Positions 46,690 through 55,176 of a DNA stretch of 64,000 nucleotides are shown piece by piece (the first letter of the stretch is position 1; every line of letters begins with the position of its first letter). Origin of the DNA: Prosthecodimorpha staleyi (lineage in GTDB: Bacteria; Pseudomonadota; Alphaproteobacteria; Rhizobiales; Ancalomicrobiaceae). The position numbers and the translations under genes are program-made. Under the pieces are notes generated by a model that saw only the letters and a program-made list of their open reading frames with translations, was not told the DNA's origin and searched no databases. The stretch is from assembly GCF_018729455.1 (NCBI RefSeq), contig NZ_JAHHZF010000002.1, positions 432,595-496,594 on the forward strand. The letters run 5' to 3'.

Positions 46690-48030
46690 TCAGAAGGCCG
46701 TCCAGACGAAGCCCATCAGGGTGTTGTTGTCGCTGGCGTGCCGGGTCGTTCCGTCGAACTTGTTGTAGGCGGTGTATTGCACGCCGACGCGGACATTGGC
46801 CCAGGGCGCGCCCCAGCTCGTTTCCTTGCCGAAGGGCGACCAGTCGACCTGGAGCATCAGGCCGCTATTGTCCGGCTTGCCGGTCGGGGCATAGAGCAGC
46901 TTGTCGGTCGAGCCCCAGGTGTTGAAATACTTGGCGGTCAGGCCGTAGGTCTTGTCGAAGGTGTAGGAGCCGGTGACGTTGAACTGCTCCATGGTCTGCG
47001 CCGCATGGGCCGCCGCCCCGCTGCGCACCGAGCCGTCCAGCTGTTGCATCTCGTGGATGAACGAGGTCGCGACGGTGAAGACATGGGTGCGATCGCCGAG
47101 ATACTGGTAGGCGAGGTCGGCCCCGATATCGCGGTAATGGTCGGCCCGGCCGCGCTGGCCGAACACGCCGAGATCCGCGCTCATCGCGACGATGCCGAGC
47201 GAGACCGCCTGCGAGCGCATGTCCTTGAACCAGGCCAGCCGTCCGTAGGGTGCCCCGCCGATCAGACGGCTGCCGGGATCAGTCGGGTCGATCAGGTTGA
47301 CGGCCTGAAGGAAGCCGCGGCTGAGCCCGCCATAGCCGCCGGCCTCGGCATAAAGGCCGTTGTCGATCGACGCATAGGCGGTCGCGCCGATCACCCGGCC
47401 TTCCAGTCCGCCGTCGAGCAGCGGCGCATGGGCGGGCGACGGCGCCAGATCGGAGGTCACGAAGGGATAGCGCCAGGCCGGCAGCGTGTTGAAGGGATCC
47501 TGGATGGTTGGGTTGTTGTTGATCGAGAGCCCGAAGGTGGTGTTGCGATCGAGCAGGGTGGCGTCGAAGGTGATGCGCAGGTCGACATTGTCGAGCACCA
47601 GCTTGCGGTCGATGCCCGAATAGGTGACCTGGGCGAAGGCACCGACATGGTCCATCAGCTTGCCGGCCACGAAGGCCGACAGTTCCTGCACGGCCGCATT
47701 GTCGTTGGTCGAGAAGCGCGCCGGCGGCGGTGACTGGTTCGCCTGGGTATGGGTGAAGGTACCGACCGCCATGCCGGAGAGCGGGATCTTGGTATCCTCG
47801 CCATTGGTCTCGGTATAGCCGCCGATCTTGAACCGGACGCCGTAGGGCGTCAGCTGCGGCCCGAAGGCGCCGACATGGCAGGTGGCGCATTCCTGGCCGG
47901 TCTGCCGGGAATAGCTCGGCACGGCCTGGGCCGGATCGGTCGTCACCCAGGCGAGGAGACCGACGAGCGCTGCGAGCAGGCCCGCGCGACGGCGCGACGA
48001 TGCGGCACGGAAGGCGAGAAACGGCGACAA
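46690..48030 (-). CDS. fused monoheme cytochrome-porin, Cyc2-like outer-membrane protein
   Basis: A 446-residue protein with a signal peptide (LLAALVGLLAWVTTDPAQA, cut about residue 36), one heme c motif C48-A-T-C51-H52 immediately after it, and a C-terminal region of about 370 residues with alternating beta-strand patterns ending in aromatic F (NNTLMGFVWTAF). The N-terminus VPSYSRQTGQECATCHVG ... PQLTPYGVRFKIGGY matches the pattern of Cyc2, the outer-membrane iron-oxidising cytochrome-porin. The TTG start at 48030 has GGAGG eight bases upstream; a GTG at 48105 overlapping the upstream stop is an alternative with a longer N-region. The electron donor is unknown. Confidence 0.8.
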   Translation of the reverse strand: MSPFLAFRAASSRRRAGLLAALVGLLAWVTTDPAQAVPSYSRQTGQECATCHVGAFGPQLTPYGVRFKIGGYTETNGEDTKIPLSGMAVGTFTHTQANQSPPPARFSTNDNAAVQELSAFVAGKLMDHVGAFAQVTYSGIDRKLVLDNVDLRITFDATLLDRNTTFGLSINNNPTIQDPFNTLPAWRYPFVTSDLAPSPAHAPLLDGGLEGRVIGATAYASIDNGLYAEAGGYGGLSRGFLQAVNLIDPTDPGSRLIGGAPYGRLAWFKDMRSQAVSLGIVAMSADLGVFGQRGRADHYRDIGADLAYQYLGDRTHVFTVATSFIHEMQQLDGSVRSGAAAHAAQTMEQFNVTGSYTFDKTYGLTAKYFNTWGSTDKLLYAPTGKPDNSGLMLQVDWSPFGKETSWGAPWANVRVGVQYTAYNKFDGTTRHASDNNTLMGFVWTAF

Positions 48031-48101
48031 GGCGATTTCCTCCGATGAGGCCGCAGGGGCGGCGCCGGATGGGACGGGCTCGGGGCGGCGGATTGGGGCG
48101 G

Positions 48102-48716
48102 TCACCGGGGGGCCGTCGTGGGCCGGGTGGGACGCGCGGAACCGACGGAGGGCAGCATGGCCTGCAGCACGCCGTCGCGGCGGACGAAGCCGTGCCACAG
48201 CGCGGCGGCGACATGCAGGGCGGCGAGGCCGAGCAACAGCCAGGCGGCGCTCGGGTGCCAGATTTCGAGCAGGTCGGCGAGATCGCGGTCGCGTCCGGTC
48301 AGAGGCGGCAGGACGACGAGGCCGAACAGGCTGGCGGCCTTGCCGGAGGCGTTGGTGAGCAGCCAGCCGAGCACCGGCACGAGCAGGGTCAGGCCATAGA
48401 GGAGGCCATGGACCAGGGCCGCCGCCTGCCGGCTCCAGCGGTCGAGACCGGCATGTTCGACGCCGCCGACCACCAGCCGGATCGCGACCCGCGCCACAAC
48501 GAGGATCAGGACGGTGGCGCCCAGGCTGCGGTGCAGGTCGAGCAGGCTGCGGTCGAGCGCAACATCGTCGACGAGGTCGCGGGCCAGTACGGCCGCCAGG
48601 GCCAGCACGAGCGTGACGGCGGTCGCCCAGTGCAGAACGCGCAGGGGGGGCGCGTAGTGGGCATCGGCCGAGATCGGCGCGCGCTCGGGGCGGTGGGCAA
48701 TCAGGCTGTCGGTCAC
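48102..48716 (-). CDS. cytochrome b561-type membrane protein of the cytochrome-porin cluster
   Basis: A 204-residue four-helix membrane protein with His at H29 (LRVLHWATA), H62 (LDLHRSLGA), H103 (LVHGLLYG) and H168/H175 (ALHVAAALWHGF), the full diheme b561 ligand set. It could transfer electrons between the periplasmic cytochrome c and the quinone pool. The GTG start at 48716 has CCGGAG; earlier in-frame starts run into the divergent regulator region. Its stop lies 71 bp upstream of the TTG of the fused cytochrome-porin (and overlaps that gene's alternative GTG). Confidence 0.87.
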   Translation of the reverse strand: MTDSLIAHRPERAPISADAHYAPPLRVLHWATAVTLVLALAAVLARDLVDDVALDRSLLDLHRSLGATVLILVVARVAIRLVVGGVEHAGLDRWSRQAAALVHGLLYGLTLLVPVLGWLLTNASGKAASLFGLVVLPPLTGRDRDLADLLEIWHPSAAWLLLGLAALHVAAALWHGFVRRDGVLQAMLPSVGSARPTRPTTAPR

Positions 48717-48865
48717 GGTCGCTCCGGGGTTCGAGTCGTGCCGCGACCATGGGTTCGATGCGCTGTCCGCGTCCTTTCCGTCGCCGTCAGGGTGTCGAAA
48801 GCTGGCCGTCGTGAAATCGGCGGATTGACCCGCTCTGAAGGCTGCGCACAAACGGGGGCTGAGCC

Positions 48866-49534
48866 TTGCGGATCCTGACGGTCGAAGACGATGCGGTGGT
48901 GGCGGCGGGTCTCGTCGAGGCCTTCACCCGCGGCGGGTATCAGGTCGATCACGCCAACTCGGCGGAAACGGCGATCGAGGCGCTGGCCACGACGCAATAC
49001 GACCTGGCGGTGATCGATATCGGCCTGCCGCGGATGAACGGCCGCGACCTGATCCGCCACATCCGCATGAAGGGCCTCGCGCTGCCGGTGCTGATCCTGT
49101 CCGCCCACGACGCGCTCGAAGAGCGGGTGCGCGGGCTCGACCTCGGCGCCGACGACTATATGGTGAAGCCGTTCCAGCTGCCCGAACTGCTGGCGCGGGC
49201 CCGCGCGCTGATCCGGCGCAGCCAGGCGGTGTCGAGCTCGGAAATCCGCATCGGCGGCCTCAACATCGACCTCGGCCGGCGCAGCGCCGATGCCGGCGGG
49301 GTGGCGATCGACCTGACCGGACGGGAATGGGACATCCTGCAGCAGCTCGCCCTGACCTGTCCGAAGGTCGTGCCGAAGCAGAAGATGGTCGAGAGCCTGA
49401 GCGACTGGGGCAACGAGCTGACCCCGAACGCCATCGAGATCTATGTCTCCCGGCTGCGCGCCAAGCTGCAGAATTGCGGCATCGCGATCCGCACCATCCG
49501 CGGGCTCGGATACCGCCTCGATGAACTGGCCTGA
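48866..49534 (+). CDS. OmpR-family response regulator
   Basis: A 222-residue regulator starting at TTG. Receiver: acidic pair E7-D8-D9, phosphoacceptor D51 (LAVIDIGLPRMNG), S79 and K101 (MVKPF). DNA-binding winged helix in the C-terminal half (LTGREWDILQQLALTCPKVV ... IEIYVSRLRAKL ... IRTIRGLGYRL). It is divergent from the cytochrome cluster with 149 bp between, and overlaps the kinase gene by 14 nt, so it likely controls the cytochromes. Confidence 0.93.
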   Translation: MRILTVEDDAVVAAGLVEAFTRGGYQVDHANSAETAIEALATTQYDLAVIDIGLPRMNGRDLIRHIRMKGLALPVLILSAHDALEERVRGLDLGADDYMVKPFQLPELLARARALIRRSQAVSSSEIRIGGLNIDLGRRSADAGGVAIDLTGREWDILQQLALTCPKVVPKQKMVESLSDWGNELTPNAIEIYVSRLRAKLQNCGIAIRTIRGLGYRLDELA

Positions 49535-50936
49535 GGCGTACCGGGCCGGCACCAGCCTGCGCCGCCGGCTGCTCGTGCTTCTGCTGGCGCCGCTCCTCCT
49601 GCTGGCGCTGATCAGCGGCCTGATCGACTATCGCATCGCCAGTTCCACCGCCGAGACGGCCTTCGACCACGGCCTTGCCGACGACGCCCTCGCGCTCGCC
49701 TCGCGCGTCGCCCTGCGCAACGGCGACCTGACCGTCGACCTGCCGCCGGCCGCCGAGGCCATCCTCAGAACCGACAGCGAGGATGCCGAGTTCCTGGCCG
49801 TGCGCGGGCCGGACGGGCGGCTCCTCGGCGGCGACGCCGACCTGCTGCCGGATGCGGTCGAACCCGGCCGCGGCCCCGTGCTCGCCGATGTCGTCATGCG
49901 CGGCCTGCCGGTGCGCAAGGCAAGCTATGCGCTCGCCACCGCGGCCGGCCCGATCACCGTCGCCTTCGCGGAAACCACCAACAAGCGCGACGAGGCCCGC
50001 TCGCGCATTCTGGCCGCGCTCATGATCCCCAACGTGCTGATCCTGATCGCGACCTTCGTTCTGGTCCATTTCGGCATCGCCGCCGGCCTGGCGCCGCTCA
50101 ACGCCCTGTCGCGGGCGATCGAGGAGACGCCGCGCACCGACATCCGGCCGCTCGACGGCGCCGACGTGCCCCAGGAGGCCGCACCACTGGTGGCCGCGAT
50201 CAACCGCCTGCTCGACGATCTCGCCGCCTCCGCGGCCGCCCAGCGCGCCTTCCTGTCCAATGCGGCGCATCAGTTGCGCACGCCGCTCGCCGGCCTGCAG
50301 ACCCAGCTGGAATTGGCCGCCCAGGATCTGCCACCCGCCCACCGCAGCAAGATCACGCGCCTCGTCGAGGCGACCGGGCGCATCGCCCGGCTCGCCGGCC
50401 AGCTGCTGGCACTGGCCCGCTCGGCACCGGAGGCCAGCGCCGGCCATCCGGTCGAAACCATCGACCTCGCCACCGTGATCGCCGAGCACGGCTCCGACTG
50501 GTACGACCGGGCCCTGGCGCGCCGGGTCGAACTGGAGTTCGAGGCCGCGCCGGCGCTGCTGATCGGGTCGGCCTGGCTGATCGGCGAACTGGCCGGCAAC
50601 CTGATCGACAATGCCGTCGCCTATGCCGGCCCGGAGGCGCGCGTGGTGATCCGCTCGGGCGTCGGCCCGCTCGGCGAGGCCTTCCTGGAGGTCGAGGATG
50701 ACGGCCCCGGCGTGCCGGCCGCGGAGCGGGAGCGCATCTTCGAGCGCTTCTATCGCGCCGAGGGCCAGACCGCGCCCGGCACGGGCCTCGGCCTCGCCAT
50801 CGTCAAGGAGGTCGCCGACCGGCACGGCGCGACCGTCAGCCTGCGCTCTCGCCCGGACGTCCCCGGCTGCCTGGTGCGCGTGACCTTCCCGGTCCCGCCG
50901 AAGCCATCCGCCGCCGCCGCGGAGCGCCCACGATAA
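49521..50936 (+). CDS. sensor histidine kinase, partner of the response regulator
   Basis: A 471-residue membrane kinase: first helix about 16-36, a periplasmic sensor of about 125 residues, second helix (MIPNVLILIATFVLVHFGIAAG, about 168-189), HAMP-like linker, phosphorylation site H250 (SNAAHQLRTPL), and ATPase boxes N360/N364 (LAGNLIDNAVAYA), DDGPGVP and GTGLGLAIVKEV. The sensor domain has no recognised ligand fold. The ATG overlaps the regulator stop. Confidence 0.94.
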   Translation: MNWPEAYRAGTSLRRRLLVLLLAPLLLLALISGLIDYRIASSTAETAFDHGLADDALALASRVALRNGDLTVDLPPAAEAILRTDSEDAEFLAVRGPDGRLLGGDADLLPDAVEPGRGPVLADVVMRGLPVRKASYALATAAGPITVAFAETTNKRDEARSRILAALMIPNVLILIATFVLVHFGIAAGLAPLNALSRAIEETPRTDIRPLDGADVPQEAAPLVAAINRLLDDLAASAAAQRAFLSNAAHQLRTPLAGLQTQLELAAQDLPPAHRSKITRLVEATGRIARLAGQLLALARSAPEASAGHPVETIDLATVIAEHGSDWYDRALARRVELEFEAAPALLIGSAWLIGELAGNLIDNAVAYAGPEARVVIRSGVGPLGEAFLEVEDDGPGVPAAERERIFERFYRAEGQTAPGTGLGLAIVKEVADRHGATVSLRSRPDVPGCLVRVTFPVPPKPSAAAAERPR

Positions 50937-51051
50937 AGACGCCGCGGTGCCTCCGCTGTGACCGGCAAGGTCGTTCCCGCCGGCCGACGGCAGGGCCGAC
51001 CCCGGCGTGGCCGGCATCGCGCGGCGTGCCAGGGGCAGATCCGGCGTCCCG

Positions 51052-51300
51052 TCAGCCCTCGTCCCGGATCGTAAGGCGTCCGTTCAGTTCGGCGATCAAG
51101 GACGCCGGACCGCGGTTTCGGATGTGGTGTCGCGCCATTTTTCGGCAGTCCGGGTCCCGGTTGATCTGCACCTCCACCCAACGGCGCCAATCAGGATCGT
51201 TCAACGCGATCCGCTCCGCCGTCAGGATATCGCAGCCCAACTCGACGCGGATGTCCTTGATGGCCTGAAACCAGTCGATCTTTTGCTTCGCCATCAACAT
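51052..51300 (-). CDS. small hypothetical protein
   Basis: Not recognised. 82 residues (MLMAKQKIDWFQAIKDIRVELGCDILTAERIALNDPDWRRWVEVQINRDPDCRKMARHHI). The helix-turn pattern IKDIRVELGCDILTAERIAL is reminiscent of ribosomal L7/L12-CTD-like small proteins, but this is only resemblance. An AAGG lies before the ATG at 51300; 51294 is an alternative. Real coding is likely but unproven. Confidence 0.5.
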   Translation of the reverse strand: MLMAKQKIDWFQAIKDIRVELGCDILTAERIALNDPDWRRWVEVQINRDPDCRKMARHHIRNRGPASLIAELNGRLTIRDEG

Positions 51301-51480
51301 CGCCCGCGCCTTCTGCCCTCACCGGTCCTGGCCGGAGCAGGCCGCCTCGCATCGCATGGCAGGCAACACCCCTTCGCTCAGGCATTCCGACCGACCATGG
51401 GGTCAAACAACCTTCACGATTGCATCCACAGACTGTAAAATCATGCAAGCGATACAACCCGCAGCGGGGTCAGTCCTGGC

Positions 51481-52314
51481 ATGGATTTCGTCGTCGAGTC
51501 TCTCTCGAAATGGCCGGCCCCTCTGGTAACGGCACTCTTCTGCGGCGTCGGCGGCCTTCTCGGTTCGCTGGTCGTGGCGGCGATCTCGCGGATCGTCCCG
51601 CTCAACAAGACGGTTGCGACGGCCATCGTCACCGGCTTCGTCGTGCTGGGCCTGCAAGGCCCAGATCTTGCGATGTCCAAGGTGAAGAATTCAGATACTG
51701 CGCGTTATGCGGTAGATGAACTGAAAAAGATGCGATATTTCGCCGTCCTGTTCCGTGCCCACCCTGAATCTGAAGCTATTTTACTTGAAGAGTTCAGGAA
51801 ATCCAGCGTCGGAAAATTCAACGAAGAAAAGCGCGCCCGACTGCAGTCCTTTGTCGCCGAACTGACGACGAAATACATGGTCAAGGATCTGACAAGGGCA
51901 CCTGATAGTATTATCTTCAGGACTATACAAAGAAATCTCAGCGTTGTGCAGCAATTCAGTAAGCGTCCGGAAATTTGCGTTGCCTACTACAAGGCCAATG
52001 GCCAAATCCCACAATCGGCACAAACCCCGAAACTCATTGAAGAGGAAATGAGCCTGAAAGCCGACATCATCGAGAGTTCGATCGCAAACCCGTCTCCGCC
52101 CCGGGAGCCGGTCAGCGCGGAGGAGATCCGGAGCCTCTTCACCGAGGCCTACAAGAATACCGGCGCCGACATTCGCGACCTGCCGAAACTCACCAAGTCA
52201 TCCACAGTATCCCCGGATGAGGGCTGCCGGATCGCGATCGAGTTCTACAAGGCCCTGGTGTCCCTCGGCGAGCAGAAGGGCGCCCGCCTGTTCCGGGGGC
52301 TGCTGGAGCCGTAG
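51481..52314 (+). CDS. hypothetical membrane-anchored protein
   Basis: Not recognised. 277 residues with two hydrophobic segments at the N-terminus (APLVTALFCGVGGLLGSLVVAAI about 13-35; TVATAIVTGFVVLGLQG about 44-60), then a soluble helical region (MRYFAVLFRAHPESEAILLEEFRK; SVVQQFSKRPEICVAYYKANG). Codon use in about 51680-52060 is AT-richer than the surroundings, suggesting transfer. No neighbour gives a functional hint. Confidence 0.7.
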   Translation: MDFVVESLSKWPAPLVTALFCGVGGLLGSLVVAAISRIVPLNKTVATAIVTGFVVLGLQGPDLAMSKVKNSDTARYAVDELKKMRYFAVLFRAHPESEAILLEEFRKSSVGKFNEEKRARLQSFVAELTTKYMVKDLTRAPDSIIFRTIQRNLSVVQQFSKRPEICVAYYKANGQIPQSAQTPKLIEEEMSLKADIIESSIANPSPPREPVSAEEIRSLFTEAYKNTGADIRDLPKLTKSSTVSPDEGCRIAIEFYKALVSLGEQKGARLFRGLLEP

Positions 52315-52385
52315 GGATCGAGGTTTGGTCCGGCCATTGCGGCCTTTACCGGCCGACCTCGATCTGACCGGCGTGCCGCGCGCCC

Positions 52386-53201
52386 TCATCGGCCGGCGAG
52401 CCGGTCGAGGAAGCCCAGCATGTGGTCGATGCCGCCGTGCTGGTCGAGATCGGCGTGGCCGGCTTCGGGCAGCTCGACGAATTCGGCACCCGGGCCGGCG
52501 CGCTCGGCCAGGCGGCGGCCATGGGCGATCGGGACGGTGCGGTCGAGGGGGCCGTGCAGGATCAGGATCGGCCGCCGGATCGCCGCGACGGCCTCGCGGC
52601 TGAGCCAGGCATCGGCGAGGAGCCACCGCACCGGGACATAGGGGAAGATCTCGGCCGCACGGTCGACGATGGCGGTCGGCGGGGCTTCGAGCATCAGCGC
52701 GGCGACGGGCCGGCGGACGGCGGCCTGGATCGCCACCGCGGAGCCGAGCGACCAGCCGTGCAGGACGACCCGGTCGGAGGGCACGCCCTCGGCGGCGAGC
52801 CGATCGAGCAGCGCCACGGCATCGGCGACGAGCCCGGTCTCGCTCGGCTGGCCCGGCGCGCCGGGATAGCCGCGATATTCCAGCGCCGCGATGCCGTGCC
52901 CCGCCGCCGCCAGGCCCGCGAGCCGGCTGACCGAGCCATGCAGCCCGCCGCCATTGCCGTGGAAATGCACGATGGTGAAGCGATCCGGCGCCGCCGGTCG
53001 TCGCCAGACCGGAACCGCGAGCCCGTCGGCGGTCGCCAGCCGTTCCAGACGGAAACCCTGGAGACCGGCGGCTTCGGGCGTCTCCGGTCCCGGCCAGGTC
53101 CGGTAGAGCAGAGAGCGCTGCGACAGGGCGAGCCAGCCGACCGCCGCCCCGTAGGGCAGCGCCAGGCCGAGCGCGATCGCAACCAGTTTCGACAGCATCA
53201 C
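52386..53201 (-). CDS. alpha/beta hydrolase (ABHD13/YtxM-like serine hydrolase)
   Basis: A 271-residue hydrolase with an N-terminal hydrophobic anchor (LVAIALGLALPYGAAVGWLAL), the oxyanion region FHGNGGGLHGSV, nucleophile Ser in GWSLGS (about 151), Asp in LHGPLDRTVP (about 223) and His in EAGHADLD (about 247). Substrate unknown. Length fits the BAAT/ABHD13 group. Confidence 0.88.
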   Translation of the reverse strand: MMLSKLVAIALGLALPYGAAVGWLALSQRSLLYRTWPGPETPEAAGLQGFRLERLATADGLAVPVWRRPAAPDRFTIVHFHGNGGGLHGSVSRLAGLAAAGHGIAALEYRGYPGAPGQPSETGLVADAVALLDRLAAEGVPSDRVVLHGWSLGSAVAIQAAVRRPVAALMLEAPPTAIVDRAAEIFPYVPVRWLLADAWLSREAVAAIRRPILILHGPLDRTVPIAHGRRLAERAGPGAEFVELPEAGHADLDQHGGIDHMLGFLDRLAGR

Positions 53202-53217
53202 GCCTCCGCATGCGAAA

Positions 53218-53246
53218 GGACCGGCCGGGAGGGTCCCGGCCGGTCC
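53218..53246 (-). terminator. terminator of the pnt operon
   Basis: A 13-bp perfect stem (GGACCGGCCGGGA/TCCCGGCCGGTCC) with a three-base loop, followed on the minus strand by TTTCG, 50 bp after the pntB stop. Confidence 0.7.
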
Positions 53247-53295
53247 AGAATCGAGCGCAACGATGGAGACTTCGTGACCGCGCGAAAGCGGGGTC

Positions 53296-54693
53296 TCAGT
53301 CGAGGTTCTTGATGATCTCCTCGGTCATCTTCTTGGCGTCGCCGAACAGCATCATGGTGTTGTCGCGGAAGAACAGTTCGTTCTCGACGCCGGCATAGCC
53401 AGAGCCCATGCCGCGCTTGATGAACAGGACCGTCTTGGCCTTCTCCACGTCCAGGATCGGCATGCCGAAGATCGGCGAGGCCGGGTCAGTCTTGGCGGCC
53501 GGGTTGGTCACGTCGTTGGCGCCGATCACATAGGCCACGTCGGCCTGCGCGAAATCGTTGTTGATGTCCTCGAGCTCGAACACCTCGTCATAGGGCACGT
53601 TGGCCTCGGCCAGCAGCACGTTCATGTGGCCCGGCATGCGCCCGGCGACCGGGTGGATGGCGTATTTCACCTCCACGCCCTCGTGCTTCAGCTTGTCGGC
53701 CATCTCGCGCACGGCATGCTGGGCCTGGGCGACCGCCATGCCGTAGCCCGGCACGATGATCACCTTGGACGCGTTCTTCATGATGAAGGCCGCGTCGTCG
53801 GCCGAACCCTGCTTGACCGGCCGCGCTTCGACCGCCCCGCCGGCCGGACCGGCGGTCTCGCCGCCGAAGCCGCCGAGGATGACCGAGATGAAGCTACGGT
53901 TCATGCCCTTGCACATGATGTAGCTGAGGATCGCGCCGGACGAGCCGACCAGCGCGCCGGTGATGATCAGCGCCGAGTTCTGCAGCGTGAAGCCGATGCC
54001 GGCCGCCGCCCAGCCCGAGTAGCTGTTCAGCATCGAGACGACCACCGGCATGTCGGCGCCGCCGATCGGCACGATGATCAGCACGCCGAGCGCCAGCGAG
54101 ACCAGTACGATCAGCCAGAACACGACCTGACTGCCGGTCATGACCAGGGTCGCGATCAGGACGACCAGAATCACGGCCAGCACGATATTCACCAGATGGC
54201 GCATCGGCAGCAGGATCGGCTTGCCGCTCATCCGGCCGTCGAGCTTGAGGAAGGCGATGACCGAACCCGTAAAGGTGATCGCGCCGATCGCCACGCCGAG
54301 GCTCATCTCGACCAGCGCCTGGCCGTGGATATGGCCGGGCGAGCCGATGCCGAAGGCCGCCGGCGCGTTGATCGCGGCCGCGGCGACGAACACCGCCGCC
54401 AGGCCGACCAGCGAGTGGAAGAAGGCGACCAGCTGCGGCATCGCCGTCATGGCGATGCGCTTGGCCGTGATCGCGCCGACGCCGCCGCCGATGGCCAGCG
54501 CCAGCACGATCAGCGCATAGGCGCCGAAGGACGGCTTGATCAGGGCCAGCGTGGTGCCGATGGCGATGGCCATGCCGACCATGCCGTAGACGTTGCCCTT
54601 GCGCGACGTGGCCGGGCTGGACAGCCCGCGCAGAGCCATGATGAAGAGCACGCCGGAGACGAGGTAGAGCAGCGCAGTGATGTTCTGAGACAT
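53296..54693 (-). CDS. pntB: NAD(P) transhydrogenase subunit beta PntB
   Basis: Proton-translocating transhydrogenase, membrane domain II plus NADP-binding domain III, driving NADPH formation. The 465 residues have about nine hydrophobic segments in the first 270 and the domain III core SKVIIVPGYGMAVAQAQHAVREMADKL, HPVAGRMPGHMNVLLAEANVPYD, GANDVTNPAAK and GMPILDVEKAKTV. Downstream of the two alpha subunits, 13 bp from pntAB. Confidence 0.97.
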   Translation of the reverse strand: MSQNITALLYLVSGVLFIMALRGLSSPATSRKGNVYGMVGMAIAIGTTLALIKPSFGAYALIVLALAIGGGVGAITAKRIAMTAMPQLVAFFHSLVGLAAVFVAAAAINAPAAFGIGSPGHIHGQALVEMSLGVAIGAITFTGSVIAFLKLDGRMSGKPILLPMRHLVNIVLAVILVVLIATLVMTGSQVVFWLIVLVSLALGVLIIVPIGGADMPVVVSMLNSYSGWAAAGIGFTLQNSALIITGALVGSSGAILSYIMCKGMNRSFISVILGGFGGETAGPAGGAVEARPVKQGSADDAAFIMKNASKVIIVPGYGMAVAQAQHAVREMADKLKHEGVEVKYAIHPVAGRMPGHMNVLLAEANVPYDEVFELEDINNDFAQADVAYVIGANDVTNPAAKTDPASPIFGMPILDVEKAKTVLFIKRGMGSGYAGVENELFFRDNTMMLFGDAKKMTEEIIKNLD

Positions 54694-54706
54694 GGATGCG
54701 CCCCCC

Positions 54707-55165
54707 TCACGACTTCTTCTTGTACATCGCGAGCATGCGCGACGTGACCATGAAGCCGCCGAAGATGTTCACCGCGGCGAGAATGGTTCCGACGAAGCCG
54801 AAGCCGCGCGCCCAGCCGGCGCCCGGGCCGGAGGCCCAGTCGACGCCGACGGCGAGCAGCGCGCCGACCACGATCACCGAGGAAATCGCATTGGTGACCG
54901 ACATCAGCGGCGTGTGCAGCGCCGGGGTCACCGACCAGACCACGTAGTAGCCGACGAAGATCGCCATCACGAAGATGGAGAACTGGAACACGAAGGGATC
55001 GACCGAGGCGGCGGCCGCATGGGCGCTGGCGACCTGCGCGGAGAGGTCGCCGAGGATGCCCTGCGCCTTGTCGGCCGCACCGACCGCGGCGGCGGCCGCG
55101 TCCTGGGCGGCCTTGGCGGCGGCCCGGGCCTGTTCCAATGCCTGTTCGGGAGTGAGATTGGCCAT
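54707..55165 (-). CDS. pntAB: NAD(P) transhydrogenase subunit alpha part 2 PntAB (membrane domain)
   Basis: A 152-residue membrane part of the alpha subunit, encoded separately as in most alphaproteobacteria. An N-terminal Ala-rich helical lead ([29 protein letters not shown]) precedes three or four helices ([61 protein letters not shown]). The Ala-rich lead is a lengthened N-terminus. Confidence 0.93.
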   Translation of the reverse strand: MANLTPEQALEQARAAAKAAQDAAAAAVGAADKAQGILGDLSAQVASAHAAAASVDPFVFQFSIFVMAIFVGYYVVWSVTPALHTPLMSVTNAISSVIVVGALLAVGVDWASGPGAGWARGFGFVGTILAAVNIFGGFMVTSRMLAMYKKKS

Positions 55166-55176
55166 GGTTGCCCCCT

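Noticed and set aside
46690..48750. Reading 46690-48750 as one 686-residue protein
   Set aside because: The upstream half is the cytochrome b561 gene read in another frame; a ribosome-binding site and signal peptide mark a start at 48030.
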